A DNA stretch of 33,124 nucleotides from contig SLIN01000108.1 of the NCBI GenBank assembly GCA_007135605.1, forward strand, positions 1 to 33,124, in the 5' to 3' direction. The notes beneath the pieces are model-generated. The model was not told the origin of the DNA. It saw nothing but the letters and a program-made list of their open reading frames with translations, and ran no database searches. The position numbers and the translations under genes are program-made. This DNA comes from Spirochaetales bacterium (GTDB taxonomy: Bacteria; Spirochaetota; Spirochaetia; DSM-27196; SKKC01). Below, in pieces: positions 1 to 8,541 of the stretch (the first letter of the stretch is position 1; each line of letters begins with the position of its first letter).

Positions 1-2
1 CG

Positions 3-134
3 ATCGAGGTGGCAATCACCGGAGCGAGTGGAACGCATTTCACGAGTGTGCGCTGTGAATACGTTCTCTTTCGCGAGGAGGTAGCCCGCAGGCGTCTCGG
101 CTTTCCGGGCGCCGAAGCGTTTCAAGCGAAGTGA
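3..134 (+). CDS. 3' end of a truncated CDS, product unknown
   Basis: Frame 3 is open from the window start and reads IEVAITGASGTHFTSVRCEYVLFREEVARRRLGFPGAEAFQAK*, ending in TGA at 132-134; frames 1 and 2 contain stops. Confidence 0.5.
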   Translation: MEVAITGASGTHFTSVRCEYVLFREEVARRRLGFPGAEAFQAK

Positions 135-149
135 GGCCGCGGGGGCATC

Positions 150-170
150 GAGGTCCGAGGTCCGAGGGCC
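150..170. repeat. Three 7-bp tandem repeats (GAGGTCC GAGGTCC GAGGGCC)
   Basis: Read directly; the third copy has one mismatch. Confidence 0.7.
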
Positions 171-255
171 GACCGATCGCATACCCGCCGGATCATAGAT
201 TCGGAGAAACTCCTACCGTCGAACGCGTGAACCTTCGGCCTCGGTGCGAAAATGT

Positions 256-298
256 TTGACAGTTACGCATACCCCACCGTACGATGTGTACGTACACA
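256..298 (+). promoter_or_regulatory. Candidate promoter (TTGACA, 18-bp spacer, TACGAT) followed by 14-bp perfect palindrome TGTGTACGTACACA (285-298), a possible operator
   Basis: Exact TTGACA at 256-261; TACGAT at 280-285 matches 4/6 of TATAAT; palindrome abuts the -10, about 160 bp upstream of the substrate-binding protein start. Confidence 0.4.
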
Positions 299-456
299 GG
301 CCAACCGTGGAGGACTGCATGAATGACTATTCATTTATGGAGTCTACGTCCGAGGCCTTCGATCAAAAACGTTTGAGCAACCGGTTCGGCGGAGACGCAA
401 ACCGAGTGATAGAGAAGTTCGATTCAGCGCGGCCTGTGAATACAGGAGGGTTAGGT

Positions 457-1497
457 ATGATGTATCGAGCTTGCACGTCGCGATCCGCACCGCGCATCGC
501 GATCTCAGTTCTGGCCGTTCTGCTCCTCGCGTTCGCAATGACCGGCACCGCGTTCGCCGAGGGTGCTGCCGAGGCGACCGAAGAAGATCCCCTCGACATC
601 TATTTCTTCGCCGGTGGGCCTCCGGGTGGACCGTTCGCAACGGTAGTCCACAACGGGGCGCGTGCAGCAGCCGAGATTCTCGGCCCGCGGGTGAACGTTC
701 GCTACCTCTTCTCCGACTGGAGCCCGGATGAGATGGTGCGGCAGTTCCAGGAGGCCGTTGCCGCGAGGCCCGACGGTATCGCGGTTATGGGACATCCGGG
801 CGTGGATGCGCTCGAGCCGTTCGTCGATGAAGCCGTGGAGGCCGGTATTATCGTGACCAGTCAGAATGTCACACTTCCGCAGCTTCAGGCTCGCTACGGC
901 GAACGCGGTTTCGGCTATGTCGGCCAGGAACTGTATGAATCCGGATACATGCTCGGAGAGGCGGCGGTACAGCGGTCCGGCATACAGTCCGGCGAACGCG
1001 CGCTGGTGTGGGGTCTGAGACGACTTCCCGAACGCGGGCAGCGCACGATCGGTGCGGTCGATGCTCTTGAGGATGCCGGAGTGGAGGTCGACTACATCGA
1101 GATCTCGGAGGAAGTCGATGCCGACGCCTCTGCCGGTATCCCGGTTTTCGTCGGATACGCCGAGGCGAATCCCGATGTTCGACTGGTGATCACCGACCAC
1201 GGCGCGCTCACCGCCACGATTCCGTCCTATTTCGAGGCCGCCGGCTTCGACCCGGGCGATGTATTCGGCGCCGGATTCGACGTATCCCCGACCACCCTCG
1301 ACGGCATTCGGGAGGAGTACATCGGCGTGGTGCACAGCCAGCAGCCGTTCCTGCAGGGCTTCCTGCCCATCTTCCAGATCTATCTTTCCGCACGGTACGG
1401 TATCGCGGGATTGCACATCGACACCGGCGTCGGTCTCATCGACGCCGAGAATGTCGAGATTCTCGCACCGCTCGTGGAAGCGGGAGAGGCAGGATAA
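457..1497 (+). CDS. Sugar-type ABC transporter periplasmic substrate-binding protein
   Basis: The listed ORF opens at 244, but AGGAGGG at 444-450 followed by ATG 457 fits better. It has a signal peptide (MMYRACTSRSAPRIAISVLAVLLLAFAMTGTAFA) and a periplasmic-binding-protein-like body (ARPDGIAVMGHPGVDALEPFVDEAVEAGI..., VITDHGALTATIPSYFEAAG). Confidence 0.85.
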   Translation: MMYRACTSRSAPRIAISVLAVLLLAFAMTGTAFAEGAAEATEEDPLDIYFFAGGPPGGPFATVVHNGARAAAEILGPRVNVRYLFSDWSPDEMVRQFQEAVAARPDGIAVMGHPGVDALEPFVDEAVEAGIIVTSQNVTLPQLQARYGERGFGYVGQELYESGYMLGEAAVQRSGIQSGERALVWGLRRLPERGQRTIGAVDALEDAGVEVDYIEISEEVDADASAGIPVFVGYAEANPDVRLVITDHGALTATIPSYFEAAGFDPGDVFGAGFDVSPTTLDGIREEYIGVVHSQQPFLQGFLPIFQIYLSARYGIAGLHIDTGVGLIDAENVEILAPLVEAGEAG

Positions 1498-1529
1498 CGC
1501 AGCACGATTCACGGCGGATGATTCACTAC

Positions 1530-1560
1530 CGGCCGCGGAAGACGATGCATTCCGCGGCCG
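1530..1560 (+). other. Intercistronic hairpin (CGGCCGCGGAA / TTCCGCGGCCG, 11-bp perfect stem, 9-nt loop)
   Basis: Perfect inverted repeat between the binding-protein stop and the ATPase start; no following T-tract. Confidence 0.65.
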
Positions 1561-1595
1561 ATTTACGCTGCCGACCGGAGCAGAGGAGCAAGCGA

Positions 1596-2339
1596 ATGAG
1601 CCTCGTGGAGATGAAGGGCATCCACAAGTACTTTCAAGCCGTGCACGCGCTGCGCGATGTCGACTTCCATGTCGGCGACAACGAGATCGTCGGTCTCATC
1701 GGCGACAACGGCGCAGGCAAGTCGACATTAATCAAGATTCTGAGTGGCCTTTTTCCGCCGGACGGCGGAGAGATGTATATCCGCGGACGGAAGATCGGTC
1801 CGAAGCGCTATTCGGTGAAGCGGGCGCATAGTCTCGGTATCGAGACGGTGTTCCAGGAGCAGGCGCTCGGCGATCTGCAGCCGATCTGGCGCAACATCTT
1901 CCTCGGGCGCCAACCGACGAATGCCCTCGGACTGCTCGATGTACGCAAGGCGCGCGAGGAAGCGCACTACGTGATGACCGAGCTCATGCGCTTCACCGGC
2001 GCCGGCATGTCCGTCGATGCGCCGGTGCGCCACCTTTCCGGTGGGGAACGGCAGGGCATTGCGATCGGCCGGGCAATGTACTTCGACGCCGACCTCATTA
2101 TTCTCGACGAGCCGACGCGTGCGCTCTCGGTCAAGGAGGTCGGCAAGGTGCTCGATTTCATCTCCAGGATCAAGGAGGTCGGAAAATCATGTGTCTATAT
2201 TTCGCACACGATTATCGATGTGTTCAACGTTTCCGACCGCTTTGTGATCATGGATCGCGGCGAGGTGGTGGCCGAGCGTGCACGAGAAGACGCCTCCGAG
2301 GCATCGCTCATCGATCTGATCCGGAACACCCGAACATGA
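1596..2339 (+). CDS. Sugar-type ABC transporter ATP-binding protein, single NBD
   Basis: Walker A GDNGAGKST, signature LSGGERQ, Walker B LIILDEP; ATG 1596 preceded by AGAGGAG. Confidence 0.9.
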   Translation: MSLVEMKGIHKYFQAVHALRDVDFHVGDNEIVGLIGDNGAGKSTLIKILSGLFPPDGGEMYIRGRKIGPKRYSVKRAHSLGIETVFQEQALGDLQPIWRNIFLGRQPTNALGLLDVRKAREEAHYVMTELMRFTGAGMSVDAPVRHLSGGERQGIAIGRAMYFDADLIILDEPTRALSVKEVGKVLDFISRIKEVGKSCVYISHTIIDVFNVSDRFVIMDRGEVVAERAREDASEASLIDLIRNTRT

Positions 2340-2357
2340 CCGAGTGGAGCTGAACGC

Positions 2358-3380
2358 ATGGAAAAGAGTCACAGCGAATCGTTGGCTGCCGCCGAGAAAG
2401 AACTGGAAAACGGACCGCTTAAGGAGCGGCTCGCGAAGAAACTGTCGGAACACCGGGTACAAGTCGCCGTAATCGGAGCGGCCGTGCTCGTTTTCGGCAC
2501 GTTCATGGTGTTGAGTCCGGCAGTTTTTTTGAGGCCTCGAATATACGTCGCGTTCCTGTCGACCGCGCCGTTTTTCGGGATTATGGCGCTCGGCCTGACA
2601 CTCATTCTCGTGTCCAAGCAGATCGATCTATCCTTCCCGTCGACCATGGCGCTCGGAGCGTTCGTGAGCGCATCGATATTCGCCGCAACCGATAACCTGC
2701 TCCTCGGCATGCTCGGCGGTATGTCGGTCGGCGCGGTGGTCGGTGTGCTGAACGGTATTCTGGTGACGAAGGTCGGTATCCCGTCGATTATCGCAACGCT
2801 CGGTATGATGTTCGCGCTCCGCGGTGCGGTTCATGTGCTCTCCGACGGGATGAGTATCTCGCTGACCGCGCTTTCCGGGGCGCCGTTGCGTAATGTCTTC
2901 GTCGGAATGTCTCCCATAGGTATCCCTGCGCAGTCACTCTGGTTCATCGGCATCGCCGTTCTGCTCTGGTTTCTGCTGTTTCGTCACAAGTTCGGCGACC
3001 ATGTGCTCTTCACCGGAGACAACGAATCGGCCGCCCAGATGATGGGGGTGAACACCGACCTCACCAAGACGCTGGTGTTCGTCATTCTCGGCGTGCTTGC
3101 CGCCTTTGCCGGTGTGCTCGACAGCCTGAGGATGCTGCGCTGGTTCCCCACGCTCGGCGAGGGGTATCTCCTGATGACCTTCGGTGCGGTGTTCGTCGGC
3201 GGAACATCGATGTTCGGTGGCGCCGGCACGATCTTCGGAACCTTCATCGGCACATTTCTCGTCGGCTCGCTCGAAGCCGGGGTGATCGCGGCCGGACTCG
3301 CCGGCTTCTGGACCCGGCTGTTCGTCGGAGTGCTCATCCTCGTTGCGGTGACGATTCATGCGCTGTTGAGCAGGCGGTAG
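2358..3380 (+). CDS. Sugar-type ABC transporter permease (BPD_transp_2-like)
   Basis: Many hydrophobic segments; LGLTLILVSKQIDLSFPSTMALGAF and GGTSMFGGAGTIFGTFIGTFLVGSLEAGV resemble RbsC/FrcC-type permeases; adjacent to the binding protein and ATPase. Confidence 0.9.
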   Translation: MEKSHSESLAAAEKELENGPLKERLAKKLSEHRVQVAVIGAAVLVFGTFMVLSPAVFLRPRIYVAFLSTAPFFGIMALGLTLILVSKQIDLSFPSTMALGAFVSASIFAATDNLLLGMLGGMSVGAVVGVLNGILVTKVGIPSIIATLGMMFALRGAVHVLSDGMSISLTALSGAPLRNVFVGMSPIGIPAQSLWFIGIAVLLWFLLFRHKFGDHVLFTGDNESAAQMMGVNTDLTKTLVFVILGVLAAFAGVLDSLRMLRWFPTLGEGYLLMTFGAVFVGGTSMFGGAGTIFGTFIGTFLVGSLEAGVIAAGLAGFWTRLFVGVLILVAVTIHALLSRR

Positions 3381-3459
3381 CGCGATGCCGGGGCACGGTT
3401 CGCGACCGCCGGAGCACGGGGCCGGAGTTGCGGGCGCTGGCCGCAAGGTCCCGAGGTAT

Positions 3460-4350
3460 CTATCGTTTCCGCGCACAGACCGAGAAAGTGTTCGGTATGC
3501 GGGTTCGCTCGGGATCGGAGAGGGCGGGGAAGGGCCGCCAGAAATCCTCTGTATGTTCGCCGAGCCGATCGAGAACGAGACCGGCATCGATCAGCGCCTG
3601 CACCACCTCGGCCACCGGCCAGACCCGTTCGTACTTCCGCGTTTGCTTCGACACGTCGATTCCCTCGATCTCGCCGATATACTCGTCGGACCACCCTTTC
3701 TCCGAGTCGGCGTAGTCGAAGCAGGACGTCTGCGGTGCGAATGTGAGCTCGCTCGACTCCCACGAGATCATCGCTTGGAACGGATGGCTGTCGTAGATAC
3801 ATACCACGCCGCCGGGCCGTAGCAGGCGCTCGACGACTGCAGCCCATGCGGTGAGGTCATGGATCCAGGGCAGCGCGCCACGCCCGGTATAGACGAGGTC
3901 CGCGCTGCGGTCGAGTTCGGCCGGAGTATCGATCACGTCGCAGCAGTACCACCGGGCGGACATCCCGGTCCGACGGGAAAGCTCGCGTGCCGCCTCGATC
4001 ATCGCGTCCGATATGTCGATCCCGACGACCGAGCCCGCTCCTTCAACGAGTAGCGAGAGCGTGTCGAGGCCGCCGGCGCACTGGAGGTGGACCGCCGTTC
4101 GACACCAATACGGGAGCGGTCCGTATCGTTCGAGATTCCGGCGCTCGATCGGATGCATATTGCTGTTCCCGGAAGCGAGAAACTCCGTCGCGCGCTCGAT
4201 ATCGGCGGCATACGTTCGGGCGCCCTCGTTGAACGCGCTGCGGTTCGCCGCGTGACGGCGACGTACCTCGATTCCGTCTGTCGCTGGTCTTTCAAGCCGC
4301 CACTCGCCGCTGTCGGCCTCGCGCGGTTCCGCCTGCTTGTCTCTGCTCAT
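3460..4350 (-). CDS. Class I SAM-dependent methyltransferase
   Basis: Motifs VHLQCAGGLDTLSLLVEGAGSVVGIDISDAMIEAAREL and RLLRPGGVVCIYDSHPF; start taken at MSRDKQAEP. Confidence 0.85.
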   Translation of the reverse strand: MSRDKQAEPREADSGEWRLERPATDGIEVRRRHAANRSAFNEGARTYAADIERATEFLASGNSNMHPIERRNLERYGPLPYWCRTAVHLQCAGGLDTLSLLVEGAGSVVGIDISDAMIEAARELSRRTGMSARWYCCDVIDTPAELDRSADLVYTGRGALPWIHDLTAWAAVVERLLRPGGVVCIYDSHPFQAMISWESSELTFAPQTSCFDYADSEKGWSDEYIGEIEGIDVSKQTRKYERVWPVAEVVQALIDAGLVLDRLGEHTEDFWRPFPALSDPERTRIPNTFSVCARKR

Positions 4351-4453
4351 GGGTTCTTCGCCGTGTATCGGGCGTCCGCGAAGGAGTGACCGAAACCGGA
4401 CCGTCGATTGCACCGCAGGCTCGATTTCACCAACATGGTACGTGGCACCCTCT

Positions 4454-5668
4454 ATGTATAACCGACGAAGCGCACTTCTGACAAACAATATGGCGATGCT
4501 ACTCTACGGCGTCTCCGCGGTTCTCATCGGTCCCACCTTGCCCGGAATCGTTGCCGATCTCGAAATCTCGCTCGGGGCGGCCGGGCTAATCGGCTCGATG
4601 CAGAACGCCGGAGGCTTTGCGGGGGCACTCATAATGCTGCTGATCGCAGAGCGGATGTCACGGCCGAAGACGGTGATTGTCTCATTCGGCCTGCTCGCGG
4701 CGGCCCTTGTTTGGATTGGAGTATCAGCTACCTATGTACTTCTGCTTATCGCGTTTGCCGCCTCAGGGTTGTTCATACGGGTACTCGACGTGATGCTGAA
4801 CGCATATACCGGTGAGCTCGCCGGTGCGGACTCCGGCCGCCGGCTCAGCGCTCTGCATACGTTTTTCGGAGTCGGGGCGTTCGGGGGACCGCTCCTGGCC
4901 GCAGCGGCTATGCGGGCGGGGGCGAACTGGTCGTCGGTGTATCTTGTCACCGGAGCCGGATACGTTCTCATACTGCTCGGATTTGCCGCCGTGATGCGCT
5001 CGTATTTTGATACGCGTTCATACGAAGACGATCCGGGATCAACGCACGGTGGAACCGACCACTCCACGGCGAACGCCGAAGCGTCACGGAAGCTCGCATC
5101 ACCGAACGGAATCATCGTCGGCCTCGGTGTTCTTCTTTTCTTCTACGCGATTCACCAGATCGGCGTTATCTCCTGGCTGCCGTACTTTCTGCAGAACCAG
5201 CGGGGAACCGGTGCCGATTTTGCGAGCGTCGGACTATCAATGTACTGGGTGGGGATTATCGCCGGTCGGATCGTAGCCTCGCTCCTCGCCGACCGCGTCG
5301 GTTCCGCTCGGATGCTGTGTGTGGGTTTATTTCTCGCCGCCGTCGCCGCCGGTTTCGGGGTATTCGTCCCGCACGGCGTACACGCGGTACTGCTATTCGC
5401 CGTAGCCGGAGTCGCCGGCGGGGCTACCATCCCACTCGCCTACAGCGTTGGGTACGGCGCCGCGCCCGGAAACGTCGGAAGGATCACCGCTATTCTCGCC
5501 GTGATAATGCTCGCCGGTCGCGTTATCGGGCCGTGGCTAATCGGCGTCACCGCCGATACAACAAACCTCATTGCCGGCATGTCGATTCCCGCCGTCGTGT
5601 TGGCGGCAGCCGGAGCGCTCGCCGGGTGGATATACCTTCGTGACATACGGCGAACGAAACGACTTTGA
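4454..5668 (+). CDS. MFS transporter
   Basis: 12-TM-like hydrophobic profile; MYNRRSALLTNNMAMLLYGVSAVLIGPTLPGIVADLEIS start fits the MFS N-terminus; internal ATG 4454 preferred over 4337. Confidence 0.85.
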   Translation: MYNRRSALLTNNMAMLLYGVSAVLIGPTLPGIVADLEISLGAAGLIGSMQNAGGFAGALIMLLIAERMSRPKTVIVSFGLLAAALVWIGVSATYVLLLIAFAASGLFIRVLDVMLNAYTGELAGADSGRRLSALHTFFGVGAFGGPLLAAAAMRAGANWSSVYLVTGAGYVLILLGFAAVMRSYFDTRSYEDDPGSTHGGTDHSTANAEASRKLASPNGIIVGLGVLLFFYAIHQIGVISWLPYFLQNQRGTGADFASVGLSMYWVGIIAGRIVASLLADRVGSARMLCVGLFLAAVAAGFGVFVPHGVHAVLLFAVAGVAGGATIPLAYSVGYGAAPGNVGRITAILAVIMLAGRVIGPWLIGVTADTTNLIAGMSIPAVVLAAAGALAGWIYLRDIRRTKRL

Positions 5669-5792
5669 CACCTTTGCGTCACGACCGACCGGGTATGCAG
5701 GAACGCTCATATCGCGTCCTTCCAGGTTACTCGTCCGGCTCCATTCGCGATTCATTCCGTTGTCTCGCATTCGTCTGTGGACTGATGGTAGC

Positions 5793-6962
5793 ATGCGAAC
5801 CATGACGTTCGAGTTCAAAACGGCCGGTACAGTTCTCTTCGGTTCGCGCTCCAGCGAAAGATTGCACGATCTCGCTTCGCAACACGGATCACGGGTCTTC
5901 GTGGTGACCGGGTCGAAACCCGAGCGGTATCAACCGGTCCTCGACCCGCTTTCGACCGGGGGCCTGCAGACAGAACGCTTCGCGGTACCAGGTGAGCCGA
6001 GCACCTCCGTTGTTACCGCCGGGCTTGACGCCGCGCGGTCACACCGGGCCGAGGTTGTAGTGGCGCTCGGCGGGGGAAGCGTCATTGATACCGGAAAGAT
6101 CATCGCCGCACTCATGACCAACGAGGGAGAGCTCTACGATTATCTCGAAGTGGTCGGTGGCGGCCAACCGGTTGTGAGCGATCCGGTGCCGTTTATCGCG
6201 CTCCCCACGACCTCGGGTACCGGAAGCGAAGCAACTCGCAACGCGGTGATTAGTGTTCCCGAGCACAAGGTGAAGGTCAGTGTACGCAGTCCGCTCATGC
6301 TGCCGCGCTACGCGGTTGTCGATCCGGATCTTACGCATACCTGTCCGCCGACGATAACCGCATCGAGCGGACTCGACGCGATTACGCAACTTCTCGAGGC
6401 GTTCGTGAGCAGGAAACGAAATCCGTTTACCGACGCCGTTTGCAGAGAAGGGCTGCCCCGGGCGGGCCGAAGCATCCGCACAGTGTACCGGAATCCATCG
6501 GACGTCAGCGCGCGCGAAGATATGGCGCTTGCAGCGCTGTTCAGCGGCGTAGCGCTCGCCAACGCCGGGCTCGGGGCGGTGCACGGATTCGCCGGACCTC
6601 TGGGAGGGCTTATCGGCGCGCCGCACGGTGAGCTATGCGCGGCGTTGCTCGGCCCGGTAACCGAAACCAATCGCGACACGTTGCGCAACTCGTCGGAAAA
6701 CGAAGCCGGGGAAATTGTGACACGGTACGACGAGGCCGCTCGATTGCTTCTCGGTGACAGCTCCGCCGGGGCGCAGCAACTTATCGACTGGATCTACGAA
6801 ACGGTTTCGGATTTACGGATTGTTTCCCTCGGTCGACTCGGTCTCAGTCGAGAAGCCGTACCGGAGGCGGTTGCGAAAGCGCAGAAGGCGAGCAGCATGA
6901 AAGGCAATCCGGTCGAGTTGAGGGAGGAGCAGCTGACATGGATTCTCCAACGGGCAATGTAG
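5793..6962 (+). CDS. Iron-containing alcohol dehydrogenase
   Basis: ALGGGSVIDTGKIIA, ALPTTSGTGSEATRNAVI, VDPDLT and GAVHGFAGPLGGLIGAPHGELCA are characteristic of family III (Fe-type) ADHs. Confidence 0.92.
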   Translation: MRTMTFEFKTAGTVLFGSRSSERLHDLASQHGSRVFVVTGSKPERYQPVLDPLSTGGLQTERFAVPGEPSTSVVTAGLDAARSHRAEVVVALGGGSVIDTGKIIAALMTNEGELYDYLEVVGGGQPVVSDPVPFIALPTTSGTGSEATRNAVISVPEHKVKVSVRSPLMLPRYAVVDPDLTHTCPPTITASSGLDAITQLLEAFVSRKRNPFTDAVCREGLPRAGRSIRTVYRNPSDVSAREDMALAALFSGVALANAGLGAVHGFAGPLGGLIGAPHGELCAALLGPVTETNRDTLRNSSENEAGEIVTRYDEAARLLLGDSSAGAQQLIDWIYETVSDLRIVSLGRLGLSREAVPEAVAKAQKASSMKGNPVELREEQLTWILQRAM

Positions 6963-6985
6963 ATTCCGAACGCTTCGACAGGAGA

Positions 6986-8443
6986 CTAATCCGGTAACAG
7001 ATTCCGCTCGTGCTTCAATTCAAGCACACGGCGAGCTCCGCTTTCGATCTGCTCACGAGTAATCTCTCCTTCGCGATACAGATCGAGTGCAATGTCAATG
7101 AGCTCGAGCACATCGTACTCATTATGGGCGAGCATAATATCCACCTCGGCGTGGAACATGCGCTTGATCATTTCGCGCTCAGAGTAATGCGCAGACAAGG
7201 CTCGCATCGACATTCCGTCGGACACGACTACCCCGTCGAATCCGAGCTCGTCGCGCAAGAGGTCCTTCAGGATCGGCCCGGATAGCGTTGCCGGATAGTC
7301 GGCATCGAGCGCGGTAAAGAGAATGTGGGCGGTCATGATCGCCGGGGCGCCGTGTTCTATCGCCCTCACGAACGGTCTGAGCGCTCCGTTGCGCAACATA
7401 TCGGTGTCCTTGTCCACGACCGGAAGGGCTCCGTGCGAATCGACTGTAGTAACTCCGTGGCCGGGGAAGTGCTTCACGACCGGTATGACTCCCGCCCGTT
7501 CGGCACTATCGATGTAGCGTATACCGTAGCGCCCCACCGTCTCCGGATCCGCCCCGAACGAGCGATCGCCGATTATTGTCGAGTCCGGTTCGGCATACAG
7601 GTCGAGAACTGGAGCAAAATTCATGTTGAAGCCGAGAGAGCGCAACTCGCGCGAGGCGAGATAGGCCGCGGCCGAGACAAACTCCTCATCGTCGTGCTGC
7701 GCCCAGTGGTGGGCGGCGGGGAGCCGAACAGTATCGTCGAGACGAACGGCACTCACTCTGCCACCCTCGCGGTCCACCGATACGAACAGATCGATTGCCG
7801 GCTTGTTGCGGGCAGCCACCGCCTGAAGATCGTCGATAAGCGTGCGAACCTGGTCGCTGCTGTCGATATTCCAAGGGTAGAGAATAACACCGCCGACAAA
7901 ACCGTCGCGTATCATGCGCCCGGTTTCCGCGGTCACCGTTGTGCCGTCAACCCACGTAATAAAGCGCTGGCCGATCTTCTGCTCGATCGTGAGTATCTCG
8001 AGTATCGCGGAAATCGGCGACTCGATCGCGCTCGAATCTGTCGATAGCGTCTCTGTATCCGCCGTATCCGATTCTGACCGTTCGGTGGCGTTTGCCCCGT
8101 CGCTCGTCGATAAATCCGCGGGAGTGGACGTTTGCGCTGTGCCCGGAGTCTCATCAAAGAGCGCGGACGAGTCGTCGAATGCCCCCACAACCAGAAACGC
8201 GGCGAGAAATAGCAGCGCGGCCGAAGCAACCAGGGCAGCGATCAGCGGCAGCGGCGAGCGCTTGCAGGTGGGAGGTGGCGAGCTGAGCGTATACCGTCCT
8301 CCATGAGAGGCCTGCCTGTTCGGGCGTTGTACGTGTTCCGGTAGGCTTCGAGTGCGCAGTTCCATTCCTTTGTGCAGAAGTCCGCTCATCGGATTGCTTT
8401 CACCTCTCCTTACAATTGTCGGCTCAACCGTGGCGGTGTTCAC
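6986..8443 (-). CDS. Membrane-anchored glycoside hydrolase family 3 protein, NagZ-like
   Basis: KHFPGHGVTTVDSHGALPVV active-site region and SVDREGGRV; N-terminal TM segment (PLIAALVASAALLFLAAFLVVGAF) and a Ser/Thr/Asp-rich linker. Start uncertain. Confidence 0.88.
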   Translation of the reverse strand: MNTATVEPTIVRRGESNPMSGLLHKGMELRTRSLPEHVQRPNRQASHGGRYTLSSPPPTCKRSPLPLIAALVASAALLFLAAFLVVGAFDDSSALFDETPGTAQTSTPADLSTSDGANATERSESDTADTETLSTDSSAIESPISAILEILTIEQKIGQRFITWVDGTTVTAETGRMIRDGFVGGVILYPWNIDSSDQVRTLIDDLQAVAARNKPAIDLFVSVDREGGRVSAVRLDDTVRLPAAHHWAQHDDEEFVSAAAYLASRELRSLGFNMNFAPVLDLYAEPDSTIIGDRSFGADPETVGRYGIRYIDSAERAGVIPVVKHFPGHGVTTVDSHGALPVVDKDTDMLRNGALRPFVRAIEHGAPAIMTAHILFTALDADYPATLSGPILKDLLRDELGFDGVVVSDGMSMRALSAHYSEREMIKRMFHAEVDIMLAHNEYDVLELIDIALDLYREGEITREQIESGARRVLELKHERNLLPD

Positions 8444-8541
8444 CCCTTCTGTAAACCGTCACAACTACACACAACGATATCCCGCTCACCAGCGCAATCC
8501 CTGTTCGATCTTGCAATTAGTGGTAACATATCCCGTATTAA

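Noticed and set aside
244-456. 71-aa N-terminal extension of the binding protein
   Set aside because: It would bury the signal peptide and cover a promoter-like region; SD plus ATG at 457 is better.
505-1512. 335-aa minus-strand ORF antisense to the ABC binding protein
   Set aside because: High-GC shadow ORF; the plus-strand frame has SD, signal peptide and family motifs. The same reasoning applies to 15499-16536, 17062-18189 and 27135-28082.
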